Origin: Saliphagus infecundisoli
GTDB lineage: Archaea; Halobacteriota; Halobacteria; Halobacteriales; Natrialbaceae
Assembly: GCF_020177375.1 (NCBI RefSeq)
Contig: NZ_JAIWHV010000012.1
Coordinates: 1 to 64,000, forward strand
Direction of reading: 5' to 3'
DNA: 64,000 nucleotides
Numbering within the stretch: the stretch's first letter is position 1; the number at the start of each line of letters is the position of its first letter. Positions 47,123 through 55,276 of the stretch are shown here, piece by piece. The notes under the pieces are model-generated. The model made no database searches, had not been told where the DNA came from, and was given only the letters and a program-made list of their open reading frames with translations. The position numbers and the translations under genes are program-made.

Positions 47123-48391
47123 CTACCCGGAGCGCCCGAGGAGCCCCGCGACACCCTCGACCGTGCCGCCGCCGTCGCCGAACGCGAGCAGCCACCGCGT
47201 TCCACCGCCGGCGGAGAACAGCTCCTCGCCGTCGGGAGATCGGACGACGACCGTGACCCGGTCGATCGCCGAGCGCAGCGCCTCCCGATCCGAGACCGCG
47301 TCGGCCGTGGCCGCGAGGGCGGCACCCACCTCCTCCAGGACGAAATCATTGGAGGCGTCGGCCGGAACCGCCGTAATTATCAGCTCCGACCCGCGGCGCT
47401 CGGCTCCGATCTCCGCCAGGATCTCGCCGTCGGCGACGAGAGCATCGGGCTTGAGGCCGGGGATCTCGCCGGATGTGGGCTCGGAGGCGTCCGTCCCGTC
47501 CTCCTCGTCGGTTCCGTCGTCACCGTCGTCGTCCTCGACCGAACTCTCGTCGCTCGTGCCCTCATCGCCCGTGTCCTCGTCGCCCGTGTTCTCGCCACCG
47601 TCGGCGTCGTCGGTCCCGGAGCCGTCGTCCTCCTCGGTCCCGTCCCCGTCGCTGTCGGTCCCGTTACTGCCGGTGTCGTCGCCTTCGGTTTCGTCCTCGC
47701 TGTCGATCCCGTCGGTATCCGTCCCGTTGCCCGTCTCGTTCGTCGAGTCCTCGCCGTCCGTTCCGTCGGAATCCGCCGTCGTGTCGTCGTCCGCTCCGGT
47801 GGCGTCTCCGTCGTCCGTCCCGTCGCCGTCGGATTCGTTGCCCGAACCCTCCTCGTCGCTCTCGTTCCCCGCCATCTCGTCGTCGGACTCGTTGGCGGCG
47901 ACGTCGTCGGATTCGTTGTCCGCCATCTCTCCATCCGATTCATCGCCATCGGGGTCCGCCGATTCGTTACCCGTCCCCTCGTCGGAGCCGTTGCCGGCGT
48001 CCCCGGATTCGTTGGCAGCATCGTCGCCGACCCCGTCATCGGATTCGTTGTCGGCAGCGTCGCCCGATTCGTTCTCGGCGGCGTCATCGGACTCGTTGTC
48101 CGCCATCTCCTCCGACTCGTTGGTAGTATTACCGTCTGACTCGTTGTCCGCCATCCCCTCATCGGACTCGTTGTCGGCGGCGTCGGCGGACTCGTTGCTC
48201 CCGACGTCCCCCTCGTCGGATCCGTCGTCCTCCTCGGTGACGTCCGTCTCCTCGTCCGTCTCGTTCTCCTCGTCCGTCCCGTCCGTATCGTCGGCGGGTC
48301 CCGATCCCTCGGTCGCGTCGTCGAAGGCACAACCCGCGAGGGCCACCGCGACCACGCTCGATCCGCCGGCCAACAACTCCCTTCGTTCCAT
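47123..48391 (-). CDS. Tat lipoprotein with long DNESD sequon stalk and C-terminal domain
   Basis: The 422-residue protein starts MERRELLAG (Tat-type) and has lipobox ALAGC (Cys21). Residues about 22-300 are Asp/Glu/Asn/Ser/Gly/Thr-rich, with about 19 N-x-S/T sequons, mostly DNESD. A folded domain of about 120 residues follows: LIITAVPADASNDFVLEEVGAALAATADAVSDREALRSAIDRVTVVVRSPDGEELFSAGGGTRWLLAFGDG in outline, pattern unknown to me. The ATG at 48391 is chosen over an upstream TTG at 48418 because it opens the signal. TATA TTTATAAA lies about 40 bases before. Confidence 0.8.
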   Translation of the reverse strand: MERRELLAGGSSVVAVALAGCAFDDATEGSGPADDTDGTDEENETDEETDVTEEDDGSDEGDVGSNESADAADNESDEGMADNESDGNTTNESEEMADNESDDAAENESGDAADNESDDGVGDDAANESGDAGNGSDEGTGNESADPDGDESDGEMADNESDDVAANESDDEMAGNESDEEGSGNESDGDGTDDGDATGADDDTTADSDGTDGEDSTNETGNGTDTDGIDSEDETEGDDTGSNGTDSDGDGTEEDDGSGTDDADGGENTGDEDTGDEGTSDESSVEDDDGDDGTDEEDGTDASEPTSGEIPGLKPDALVADGEILAEIGAERRGSELIITAVPADASNDFVLEEVGAALAATADAVSDREALRSAIDRVTVVVRSPDGEELFSAGGGTRWLLAFGDGGGTVEGVAGLLGRSG

Positions 48392-48428
48392 ACCGCTCCG
48401 GTGAGCAACTACCTCCAAAAGTGTTTTG

Positions 48429-48436
48429 TTTATAAA
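48429..48436 (-). promoter_or_regulatory. TATA-like box of the sequon-rich lipoprotein gene
   Basis: Palindromic TTTATAAA, about 40 bases before the ATG at 48391 on the minus strand. The region is AT-rich (TTTATAAAAAGTAATAAT) and could also serve the divergent FAD oxidoreductase gene at 48556. Confidence 0.4.
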
Positions 48437-48555
48437 AAGTAATAATTCGGTGACTGTCGGGGTTGGATGGTCACGCCCGGCGACGGACGAGCGAAGCGGG
48501 ATCGGCCGCGGTCCACGCCCGAAACCGTTATTCGCCCCGCGTTCGCGGCCCCGGT

Positions 48556-49692
48556 ATGGACGCCTACGACGCGGTCGTCGTCGGGGGTGGCATCGTCGGG
48601 AGTTCGGTTGCCTACCATCTCGCGCGTGGGGGCTCGAGGACCCTCCTCGCCGACCGCGAGGACGAGGGGCGGGCGACCGACGCCGGCGCCGGCATCGTCT
48701 CGCCGCTCACCAGTAGCCGCTCGCGGGATCCCGACTGGCTCGAGTTCGCGACCGGAGCCGCCGACTACTACCCCGAACTAGCCGACCGCCTCGACGACGA
48801 GGGAGCGGGGCCGACGGGGTTCGACCGCCCCGGCCTGCTCGCGGTCGCGGTCGACGAGGGGGAGGTTCCGGAGTACGAGCGGAGCCTCGAGGCAATCCGG
48901 AGCCGCCGGGACCGACTCGACGATGGGCCGGAGATCGAGGAGATCGGCCCCGACAACGCCGCAAGCGAGTTCCCCCCGCTGGGGGACGCCGTACGGGCGT
49001 TCCGGTATCCGGACGCCGGCCGGGTCGAGGGCCGGCGGTTCGCCGCCGCCCTCAGGGACGCCGGCCGCTCACACGGCCTGGAGACCGTCGAGGCCGACGT
49101 GACGGAGATCCGGATCGACGGTCGGGTGACCGGCGTCCGGACCGCCGACCGGCGGACGATCCCCACAGAAACCGTCGTCGTCGCCGGCGGCGCCTGGTCG
49201 CCGGCGTTCGCCGACCAACTCGAAATATCGCTTCCGATCTCCCCCCAGCGGGGCCAGATCGTCCACCTCGGACTCCCCTCCGGATCGTCGGAGCCGGAGG
49301 AGTGGCCGATCGTGAAGGCCTTTCGCGACCACTACATGGTTCCCTGGCCCGACGGCCGCGTCGCGGCGGGTGCGACCCGCGAGACGGGGTCCGGCTTCGC
49401 TCCCCGCACGACCGCCGCCGGCGTCCGCGAGGTGCTGGAGGAGGCCCTGCGGGTCGCACCCGGGCTCGCCGACGCCGCCCTCGAGGAGGTCCGGGTCGGG
49501 CTGCGGCCGGCCTCGCCCGACGGCCGGCCCGTCCTCGGAGCGGTGCCCGATGTCCCGGGCGCGTTCCTCGCGACGGGTCACGGTCCGACGGGACTCACAT
49601 TCGGCCCGTACAGCGGCAAGCTCGTCGCCGACCGCGTTCGGGGGGAGAGCCGCGGGCTCGAGGCGTTCTCGGTCGACCGGTTCGAGGAGTGA
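48556..49692 (+). CDS. FAD-dependent oxidoreductase, DAO family
   Basis: The 378-residue protein starts MDAYDAVVVGGGIVGSSVAYHLARGG (FAD loop) and has TVVVAGGAWSPAF, ISPQRGQIVHLG and RPVLGAVPDVPGAFLATGHGPTGLTFGPYSGKL at the end, the pattern of glycine oxidase/sarcosine-oxidase-like or D-amino-acid dehydrogenase proteins. Substrate cannot be assigned. It is divergent from the sequon lipoprotein gene. Confidence 0.85.
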   Translation: MDAYDAVVVGGGIVGSSVAYHLARGGSRTLLADREDEGRATDAGAGIVSPLTSSRSRDPDWLEFATGAADYYPELADRLDDEGAGPTGFDRPGLLAVAVDEGEVPEYERSLEAIRSRRDRLDDGPEIEEIGPDNAASEFPPLGDAVRAFRYPDAGRVEGRRFAAALRDAGRSHGLETVEADVTEIRIDGRVTGVRTADRRTIPTETVVVAGGAWSPAFADQLEISLPISPQRGQIVHLGLPSGSSEPEEWPIVKAFRDHYMVPWPDGRVAAGATRETGSGFAPRTTAAGVREVLEEALRVAPGLADAALEEVRVGLRPASPDGRPVLGAVPDVPGAFLATGHGPTGLTFGPYSGKLVADRVRGESRGLEAFSVDRFEE

Positions 49693-49904
49693 CGGTCCGG
49701 CCGCCGTCGTCCGCCGCTCGTCTGCCGCGTGTCAGCCCATCGTCAGACGCACGTCAGCCACTCGTCCGACGGAGCGGTTCGAGTGGTTCGGGTGGAGAAC
49801 GCGTTTCGACTGGAACGGGTGGATCGGGTGGAGAGCGAGTCGGGGCCGACCGAGAGGAGGCGAAAGGGCGTCCACCGGAACTCGAGGGGTTCACGCCCTC
49901 GGAG

Positions 49905-50195
49905 CTAGAACCCGCGACGAGGGGTGTGGCTACCTCGGGACTGGCGAACCCGGGACGCGAGGTCGATGCCATCCGACCGGAGATACCAGACGACCGAGAG
50001 GACGAACAGCGCCGTCACGAACACGCTTACCAGCACCGTGTTCACCGCGAACGGGACGAAGACCGACACGAGGCTGATCCCGGCGCCGTTGACGAACAAC
50101 AGTGAGCCCAGACCGATGAGGCCGGCGTTCAGGGCGTGGACTGGTTCTCCTGCTGGCGACCCGTCACGGCGCGGGCGTCGGGCAGGTGACTCCAT
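49905..50195 (-). CDS. small membrane protein, two helices
   Basis: The 96-residue protein starts MESPARRPRRDG and has helices VHALNAGLIGLGSLLFVNG and SVFVPFAVNTVLVSVFVTALFVLSVVW with a basic tail RSDGIDLASRVRQSRGSHTPRRGF. No family recognised. It is convergent with the FAD oxidoreductase gene, after a 212-base gap in which I see no gene. Confidence 0.6.
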   Translation of the reverse strand: MESPARRPRRDGSPAGEPVHALNAGLIGLGSLLFVNGAGISLVSVFVPFAVNTVLVSVFVTALFVLSVVWYLRSDGIDLASRVRQSRGSHTPRRGF

Positions 50196-50443
50196 ACCTC
50201 CGCGTCGTATCCACCCCATAAAAAACCCGGTCAGACGGCCGTCAGACGCAAGCCCGGTGTACATGGGCGGATCGAGCGTCTGGACGGATCGGCTCCGGAA
50301 ACACGCCGACCAGACGGGTCGCGACCGGGGGACGAGATCCGACACCCCCATTTCGTTCCGGACGAGTTTATCATGGTAGATTTTCATATTTAGTTTGCAA
50401 GCAACGACTTACATATCTGTAGTACGGAGTCGGCGTGTAGAAA
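50196..50443. other. regulatory region ahead of the sugar-porter operon
   Basis: Between the minus-strand small membrane gene and the plus-strand operon. It holds an AT-rich stretch at about 50370-50425 including TTTTCATATTTAG and a TATA-like TTACATATC (see next entry). CCCATAAAAAACCC at 50215-50228 is the likely promoter of the minus-strand gene. Nothing else was seen. Confidence 0.4.
50410..50418 (+). promoter_or_regulatory. TATA-like box of the small ORF/sugar-porter unit
   Basis: TTACATATC, about 27-30 bases before the ATG at 50444. This fits a leaderless transcript that starts at the small ORF, not at the transporter start. Confidence 0.45.
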
Positions 50444-50554
50444 ATGACACGGGATCCGAGACGCATCCATCGTAGCGAGGACCGCGCGGATCGGGACCGC
50501 GCGCCGATGCTCGAGATCAACCGAACGACTCCTGTGGACGCCGGTGAACGATGA
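50444..50554 (+). CDS. 36-residue small ORF coupled to the sugar porter
   Basis: An uninterrupted frame of 36 codons, MTRDPRRIHRSEDRADRDRA... to VDAGER, ends in TGA that overlaps the ATG of the transporter by four bases (ATGA). The peptide is basic and charged with no hydrophobic segment. Position just behind a TATA box and the ATGA coupling support real translation. It may be a leader that tunes the transporter. No family known. Confidence 0.45.
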   Translation: MTRDPRRIHRSEDRADRDRAPMLEINRTTPVDAGER

Positions 50555-51978
50555 ACACCGTCGGCACGCTGCTCAACGCCGAACGCGAGCACAGCAGCTA
50601 CGTCTACGCGATCGCGGCGATCGCGGCGCTCAACGGGTTGCTGTTCGGGTTCGACATCGGCGTCATCTCCGGGGCGCTGTTGTACATCAACGAGACGTTC
50701 GCGCTGACCCCGTTCCTCGAGGGCGTCGTCACCAGCAGCATGCTCATCGGGGCGATGATCGGCGCGGCGATCGGCGGGACCCTCTCCGACCGGTTCGGTC
50801 GCCGGCGGGTGACGTTCGCGGGCGCCGTCGTCTTCTTCGTCGGCTCGTTCGGGATGGCGCTCTCGCCGACGCTCGCGTGGCTCGTCTTCTGGCGGGTCGT
50901 CGAGGGGGTCGCCGTCGGCGCCGCCTCGATCGTCGGCCCGCTGTTGATCGCCGAGACGGCCCCGCCGGACATCCGGGGGGCGCTTGGCTTCCTCCAGCAG
51001 CTGATGATTACCATCGGCATCCTGCTGGCCTACACCACGAACTACCTCTTCGCGCCCGACCTCTTCGGGATCATCGGCTGGCGCTGGATGCTGCTGTTCG
51101 GGGCCGCACCCGCAGCGGTGCTCGCGATCGGGACCTACTTCCTCCCCGAGACGCCACGCTGGCTCGTCGAGAAAGGGCGGATCGACGAGGCCCGGGACGT
51201 CCTCTCGCGGCTCCGGGCGACCGACGAGATCGACGAGGAGATCGCCCGGATCCGCGAGGTCAGCGAGACCGAGGCCGAGGGCGGCCTCGCAGACCTGCTC
51301 GAACCGTGGGTCCGCCCGGCGCTCGTCGTCGGCGTGGGCCTGGCGATCATCCAGCAGTTCGCCGGCATCAACACGATCCTCTACTACGCACCGACGATCC
51401 TCACCAACATCGGCTTCGGGAACGTCGCCTCGCTCGTCGGGACCCTGGGGATCGGGGTCGTCAACGTCGTCCTGACCGCCGTCGCGATCCTGCTGGTCGA
51501 CCGCGTCGGCCGGCGACCGCTCTTGCTCGTCGGAACCGCCGGAATGGCCGTCATGCTCGGCGTGCTCGGCCTCGGCTTCTTTCTCCCCGGGCTCTCGGGA
51601 ATCGTCGGCTACGTGACCCTCGGGAGCATGTTCCTCTACGTCGGCTTCTTCGCGATCAGCCTCGGCCCCGTCTTCTGGCTGATGATCTCCGAGATCTACC
51701 CGCTGCACATCCGGGGCACCGCCGAGGGCGTCGCGAGCGTCACCAACTGGGGCGCGAACTTCGTCGTCGGCCTCACCTTCCTCCCGATGGTCGATCTGAT
51801 CGGCGAGGGCTACTCCTTCTGGATCCTCGGAGCGTTCTGCGTGCTCGCCTTCTACTTCATCTACACTCGAGTTCCCGAGACGATGAACCGCTCGTTGGAA
51901 GAGATCGAGGACGACCTCCGTGCGAACACCGCCGTCGGCGCCGACGCGGACCGAGCCAGTCCCCAGCAGACGGACTGA
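50551..51978 (+). CDS. sugar-porter MFS transporter
   Basis: The 475-residue protein has 12 predicted helices with the sugar-porter marks: FGFDIGVISGALL in helix 1, GGTLSDRFGRRRVT between helices 2 and 3, PETPRWL after helix 6, QQFAGINTILYYAPTI in helix 7, DRVGRRPLLLVG, and a C-terminal VPETMNRSLEEIE. Likely a sugar:cation symporter in the cell membrane. ATGA overlap with the small upstream ORF. Confidence 0.92.
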   Translation: MNTVGTLLNAEREHSSYVYAIAAIAALNGLLFGFDIGVISGALLYINETFALTPFLEGVVTSSMLIGAMIGAAIGGTLSDRFGRRRVTFAGAVVFFVGSFGMALSPTLAWLVFWRVVEGVAVGAASIVGPLLIAETAPPDIRGALGFLQQLMITIGILLAYTTNYLFAPDLFGIIGWRWMLLFGAAPAAVLAIGTYFLPETPRWLVEKGRIDEARDVLSRLRATDEIDEEIARIREVSETEAEGGLADLLEPWVRPALVVGVGLAIIQQFAGINTILYYAPTILTNIGFGNVASLVGTLGIGVVNVVLTAVAILLVDRVGRRPLLLVGTAGMAVMLGVLGLGFFLPGLSGIVGYVTLGSMFLYVGFFAISLGPVFWLMISEIYPLHIRGTAEGVASVTNWGANFVVGLTFLPMVDLIGEGYSFWILGAFCVLAFYFIYTRVPETMNRSLEEIEDDLRANTAVGADADRASPQQTD

Positions 51979-52156
51979 GACCGGGCCCGGTTCTCCTCTC
52001 CATGGAGACGCCCTGTTTCGCGCGGGAGGCGACGTCCGCGGCTGTCTGAACCGAGAACCCGGGCGGAACCCGCCCGAAGGAGGGTACGGGCTCGCCGACG
52101 CGCGGCTCGAGCCGGGAATCGAACGATTAACACGGCATCCGACGTACCGATCGCCA

Positions 52157-52534
52157 ATGGTCGTCGTACGGACCGCCGTCGTCCTCGCGGTCGCCGTCCT
52201 CGGCGCGCTCGCCCAGGCCGCGATCACCGTCCGCTGGTACGAACCGCCGACGATCGATGACCGCGAGCCGAACCCGCTGTTCGAGGCCGGGCTCTTCTTC
52301 GTTGTGTTCGGTGTCGCGTTCGCAGTCGCCGGCTACGCCGTGGCCGCCGCCGGGGAGTTGGTGCCACCCTATAGCCGGATCGCCCTCCTCGCACTGACCC
52401 CGATCGGCTACTACGCGGCCTACGCCTGTACCACGGGCCGCATGGGAACCGGACGCGACCGGGCGACGCGGCTGATGGGTGCCGTCAGCGGTGCCGTCGT
52501 CGGCACGTATCCGATCGTTTTGCTCGCGGTGTAG
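52157..52534 (+). CDS. small membrane protein, four helices
   Basis: The 125-residue protein MVVVRTAVVLAVAVLGALAQAAI has four hydrophobic stretches, the others around PLFEAGLFFVVFGVAFAVAGYAVAAAG, IALLALTPIGYYAAYAC, and GAVSGAVVGTYPIVLLAV. It ends soon after. No known family. A GATTAAC box lies near 52120-52126. Confidence 0.6.
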   Translation: MVVVRTAVVLAVAVLGALAQAAITVRWYEPPTIDDREPNPLFEAGLFFVVFGVAFAVAGYAVAAAGELVPPYSRIALLALTPIGYYAAYACTTGRMGTGRDRATRLMGAVSGAVVGTYPIVLLAV

Positions 52535-53086
52535 ACCCTGGCCGCATCGGGTCTCTCGAGTCGATCTTCGCTCTCGCACGGACGGCAGATCGCGAACTGA
52601 CCGACTCGGGCGTGGTTTTTCAGGCTCGGAAAACGCTCACGGGGGATATTACGCCTGTCATCCAAAGCGAGAACTGCCGGCACGGTGACCATCCTCGTGA
52701 GCCCGTCGGCAAGCCACTCTCTCGCGATCTGCCGTCTCTCCTCTGGGACGGCGGAACTCGCATCGAACTCGACGAGGGCCCGCCGAGGGCCGAGTCGGTC
52801 CGAGAGCGAAACGACCCCACCGGACGACCTTCGGGTTCGTACGAAGAAATGAACCCTGGAGAGCGCCGATTGCCGGTAGAGCGGCGGGAAGAGGCAGGGT
52901 CGTGGGATTCTGACTCGGTCGTTTCGCCTCACTCACACCCTGTTCGAATCCTGGCTCATGTAGCGAACTCGCCGCTCACGGGTTTGCTCGCGCCGCAAAA
53001 ACACGGATTCGCCGGGACTGAGCAACGGGAAGCGTTTGCTCGGTACGGCGAGTTCACGACTGAGCGAGTGAAACGAAGTGAAGAAG
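52535..53086. other. 552-base region without a clear gene, next to tRNA-Ala
   Basis: Several open frames on both strands exist here but none has family-like sequence. The right half (52950-53085) contains short repeats: CGAACTCGCCG near 52963 with its inverse CGGCGAGTTC near 53046, and GTTTGCTCG near 52981 and 53034. GAGTGAAACGAAGTGAAGAAG follows just before the tRNA. TGTTCGAATCCTGG near 52942 resembles a tRNA T-arm. The region looks like debris of an element once associated with the tRNA gene. Confidence 0.35.
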
Positions 53087-53158
53087 TGGACTCGCCGGGA
53101 TTTGAACCCGGGGCCTCTCCCATGCCAAGGGAGTGATCTACCACTGATCTACGAGCCC
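53087..53158 (-). tRNA. tRNA-Ala (anticodon GGC)
   Basis: The 72-nt sequence folds as a cloverleaf: acceptor GGGCTCG with CGAGTCC including the G3-U70 pair characteristic of tRNA-Ala, D-arm GATC/GATC, anticodon stem CTCCC/GGGAG with loop TTGGCAT (anticodon GGC), T-arm CCGGG/CCCGG with TTCAAAT loop, discriminator A. No intron. CCA is not encoded. Confidence 0.97.
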
Positions 53159-53183
53159 GCATCCCTTCGTTCCCCTCGGGTCC

Positions 53184-53190
53184 AGATAAA
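53184..53190 (-). promoter_or_regulatory. TATA-like box of tRNA-Ala
   Basis: TTTATCT on the minus strand, about 27 bases before the first tRNA base at 53158. Confidence 0.5.
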
Positions 53191-53380
53191 CCCCTCGAAA
53201 ACCGGCCGCACCGACAGCTCCGACGCCGTGTAGAAACCCTTTAGTCCGCGACGGCAGAACGGACGGTGGGAAGCGCACGGCCGCAAATCCGACTCGCTGC
53301 CGTTGGCAGCTTGGGATTGCGGAAGTGCACCGGTCCACCCGGACCGACGACAGCGGTCAGTGCGGTTCCTATCCTCACTA

Positions 53381-53848
53381 ATGGCACGAATGCATACCCG
53401 CCGTCGGGGCTCGTCCGGTTCGGACAGACCCACGGCAGACGAACCGCCGGAGTGGAGCGACGTAGACAGCGACGCGATCGAAGACCGGGTCGTCGAGCTC
53501 GCCGAGCAGGGCCATGACCCGAGCCAGATCGGGATGAAACTGCGCGACGAGGGCGTCACCGGAACCCCGATCCCGGACGTCAAACTCGCGACCGGAAAGA
53601 AGGTCGGCGAGATCTTGGCGGAAAACGACGCCTCGCCCGCCCTCCCCGAGGATCTCCGGAACCTGATGGAGCAGGCAGTCCGCCTGCGCGAGCACGTTCG
53701 GGAGAACGGCCAGGACTACCAGAACAAGCGCGCGCTCCAGAACACCGAGTCAAAGGTGCGTCGTCTAGTCGACTACTACCGCGGCGATGAGATCGACCCC
53801 GAGTTCACGTACACCTACGAGGTCGCGGCGGACCTCTTAGAGGAGTAG
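53381..53848 (+). CDS. rps15: 30S ribosomal protein S15
   Basis: The 155-residue protein has the archaeal S15 N-terminal extension MARMHTRRRGSSGSDRP, ELAEQGHDPSQIGMKLRDEGVTGTPIPDVKLATGKKVGEIL and C-terminal helices with NKRALQNTESKVRRLVDYYRG. It binds 16S rRNA in the platform. First gene of a four-gene unit with RecJ-like, Pcc1 and S3Ae genes. Confidence 0.95.
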   Translation: MARMHTRRRGSSGSDRPTADEPPEWSDVDSDAIEDRVVELAEQGHDPSQIGMKLRDEGVTGTPIPDVKLATGKKVGEILAENDASPALPEDLRNLMEQAVRLREHVRENGQDYQNKRALQNTESKVRRLVDYYRGDEIDPEFTYTYEVAADLLEE

Positions 53849-53855
53849 CCACCGA

Positions 53856-54989
53856 ATGACCGCGACTCGCGCCGCCGTCGAGGCCGACACCGGGCTCGCC
53901 GCCGCCATCGAGAGCGCCGGCTTCGTCCGCGTGCTCGCCCGGGCCGACGGCGACGCGGTGGCCGCGAGCGGTCTGCTCGCGCGGGCGCTGGCCGACCGCG
54001 CGATTCCCTACCAGGTTTCGGTCGCCCCGACGGTCGCCGACCGGACGGCCCGCCTCGAGAGCGACGGAGACGACGTGACCGTCGTCGTCGGTGACGGCCC
54101 CGAGAGCAGCCACCGGCTGGCGCCCGAAGGCTCCGCGACGCCGCGGGCCTGCGAACTCGTCGCCGATCTCGGAAGCGAGCCGGAGCCGATCCTCGCACTC
54201 GCGGGAGCGGCGGCGGCCGGGATCGATCCCGAAAGCGGGGAACTCGCCCGGCTTCGCGAGTCTACCGTCGACGACGGGCTGATCGAGCCCCGTCCGGGGA
54301 TCGCGACGCCGACCGACGCCACCGACGCTCTGGCCCACACGACGCTGTGTCGGGGCCCGTGGTCGGGCGATTCCGACGCCGCCGAGTCGCTGGTCGAAGC
54401 GGCCGGCGGGGAGCCGACCGCGACGGCCTCCGCGGTGGCCATCGACGCCGTCGGAGGGGAGGCCTCTCGACGGGCGGCCCACGCGGTCGAGCGGGTCCTG
54501 CGACCGGCCCGGATCGCCGGCGACCACCCCTTCGCGACCGTCGAGGGCTACGCGGACGTCCTCCGTGCGCTCGCACGGACGACCCCGGGTCTGGGCGTCG
54601 CGCTCGCTGCCGGGAATCCCGGCCGCGTCCGCGAGGCGGCCCTCGAAACCTGGCGCGAGCACGGTCGGCGGGCCCACGCGGCCCTCGACCGTGGGGCGAC
54701 GCGCCGGTACGACGGGCTGGTCGTCGTCGAGACCGACGACGCAGTCGAGGCAGTCGCCGGGATTGCCGCCGACTACCGTTCGCCCGAGCCCACGGTGTTA
54801 GCGATCGACGGGGAGAACGGCGAAGCCGCACTCGCGACGACGGAGGCGCGCCCGCTCGGAGAGCCACTCGCGGCTGCAGCAAAAGAGCTCGGCGCGGGGA
54901 ACGCCTACGACGTGGGTCCCCGCCGGGGCTACCTCCGGATCGAGGGCGACCGGGACGCGGTCGTAACCGCCGTGCGGGGGGCACTATGA
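53856..54989 (+). CDS. RecJ-like DHH-superfamily protein without DHH motif (RecJ3-type)
   Basis: The 377-residue protein has the RecJ-like alternating pattern (LARADGDAVAASGLLARALADR, VTVVVGDGPESSHRL) but no Asp-His-His at the place where active RecJ proteins have it, nor the other catalytic Asp residues. Haloferax has two such degenerate proteins, RecJ3 and RecJ4, which work as partners of aRNase J, and one is encoded beside rps15. This protein fits that group. Starts 8 bases after S15 and overlaps pcc1 (ATGA). Confidence 0.75.
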   Translation: MTATRAAVEADTGLAAAIESAGFVRVLARADGDAVAASGLLARALADRAIPYQVSVAPTVADRTARLESDGDDVTVVVGDGPESSHRLAPEGSATPRACELVADLGSEPEPILALAGAAAAGIDPESGELARLRESTVDDGLIEPRPGIATPTDATDALAHTTLCRGPWSGDSDAAESLVEAAGGEPTATASAVAIDAVGGEASRRAAHAVERVLRPARIAGDHPFATVEGYADVLRALARTTPGLGVALAAGNPGRVREAALETWREHGRRAHAALDRGATRRYDGLVVVETDDAVEAVAGIAADYRSPEPTVLAIDGENGEAALATTEARPLGEPLAAAAKELGAGNAYDVGPRRGYLRIEGDRDAVVTAVRGAL

Positions 54990-55276
54990 CCGGCCACGAA
55001 CGCGCCCGCGCGACGATCCGGACGGCCCACGAGGACGGCGAGACGATCGCCGCCGCGATCGCGCCCGACAACACCGCGGAGATGGAGACCACAGTCGAAG
55101 GAAGGGAGGTCCAGACGCGGATCGCCCGCGACTCGACGGCCGGCCTGCGCTCGACGACCGACGACTACGTCGTCAACCTCGCGGTAGCCATCGAGACGGT
55201 CGCGCTCGCTGACGGCACCGACGAGAGCGAAGAATCGAACGACGGAACGACCGCGGCAGACGATACACAATCATGA
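54986..55276 (+). CDS. pcc1: KEOPS complex subunit Pcc1
   Basis: The 96-residue protein starts MTGHERARATIRTAHEDG and has the Pcc1 core IAAAIAPDNTAEMETTVEGREVQTRIARDSTAGLRSTTDDYVVNLAVAIETVAL in outline. Pcc1 is the dimerising scaffold of KEOPS, which makes the t6A37 modification on ANN-decoding tRNAs. C-terminal tail acidic. ATGA overlaps at both ends (with the RecJ-like and S3Ae genes). Confidence 0.85.
   Translation: MTGHERARATIRTAHEDGETIAAAIAPDNTAEMETTVEGREVQTRIARDSTAGLRSTTDDYVVNLAVAIETVALADGTDESEESNDGTTAADDTQS

Noticed and set aside
50371-52227. 618-codon minus-strand open frame
   Set aside because: It is antisense to the sugar porter and its residue pattern (Arg/Asp/Glu/Pro/Gly only) is that of a shadow frame in GC-rich DNA.
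52956-53162. 68-codon minus-strand ORF (MRARRSVVDHSLGMGEAPGS...)
   Set aside because: It is the translation of the tRNA-Ala gene region, a common false gene.
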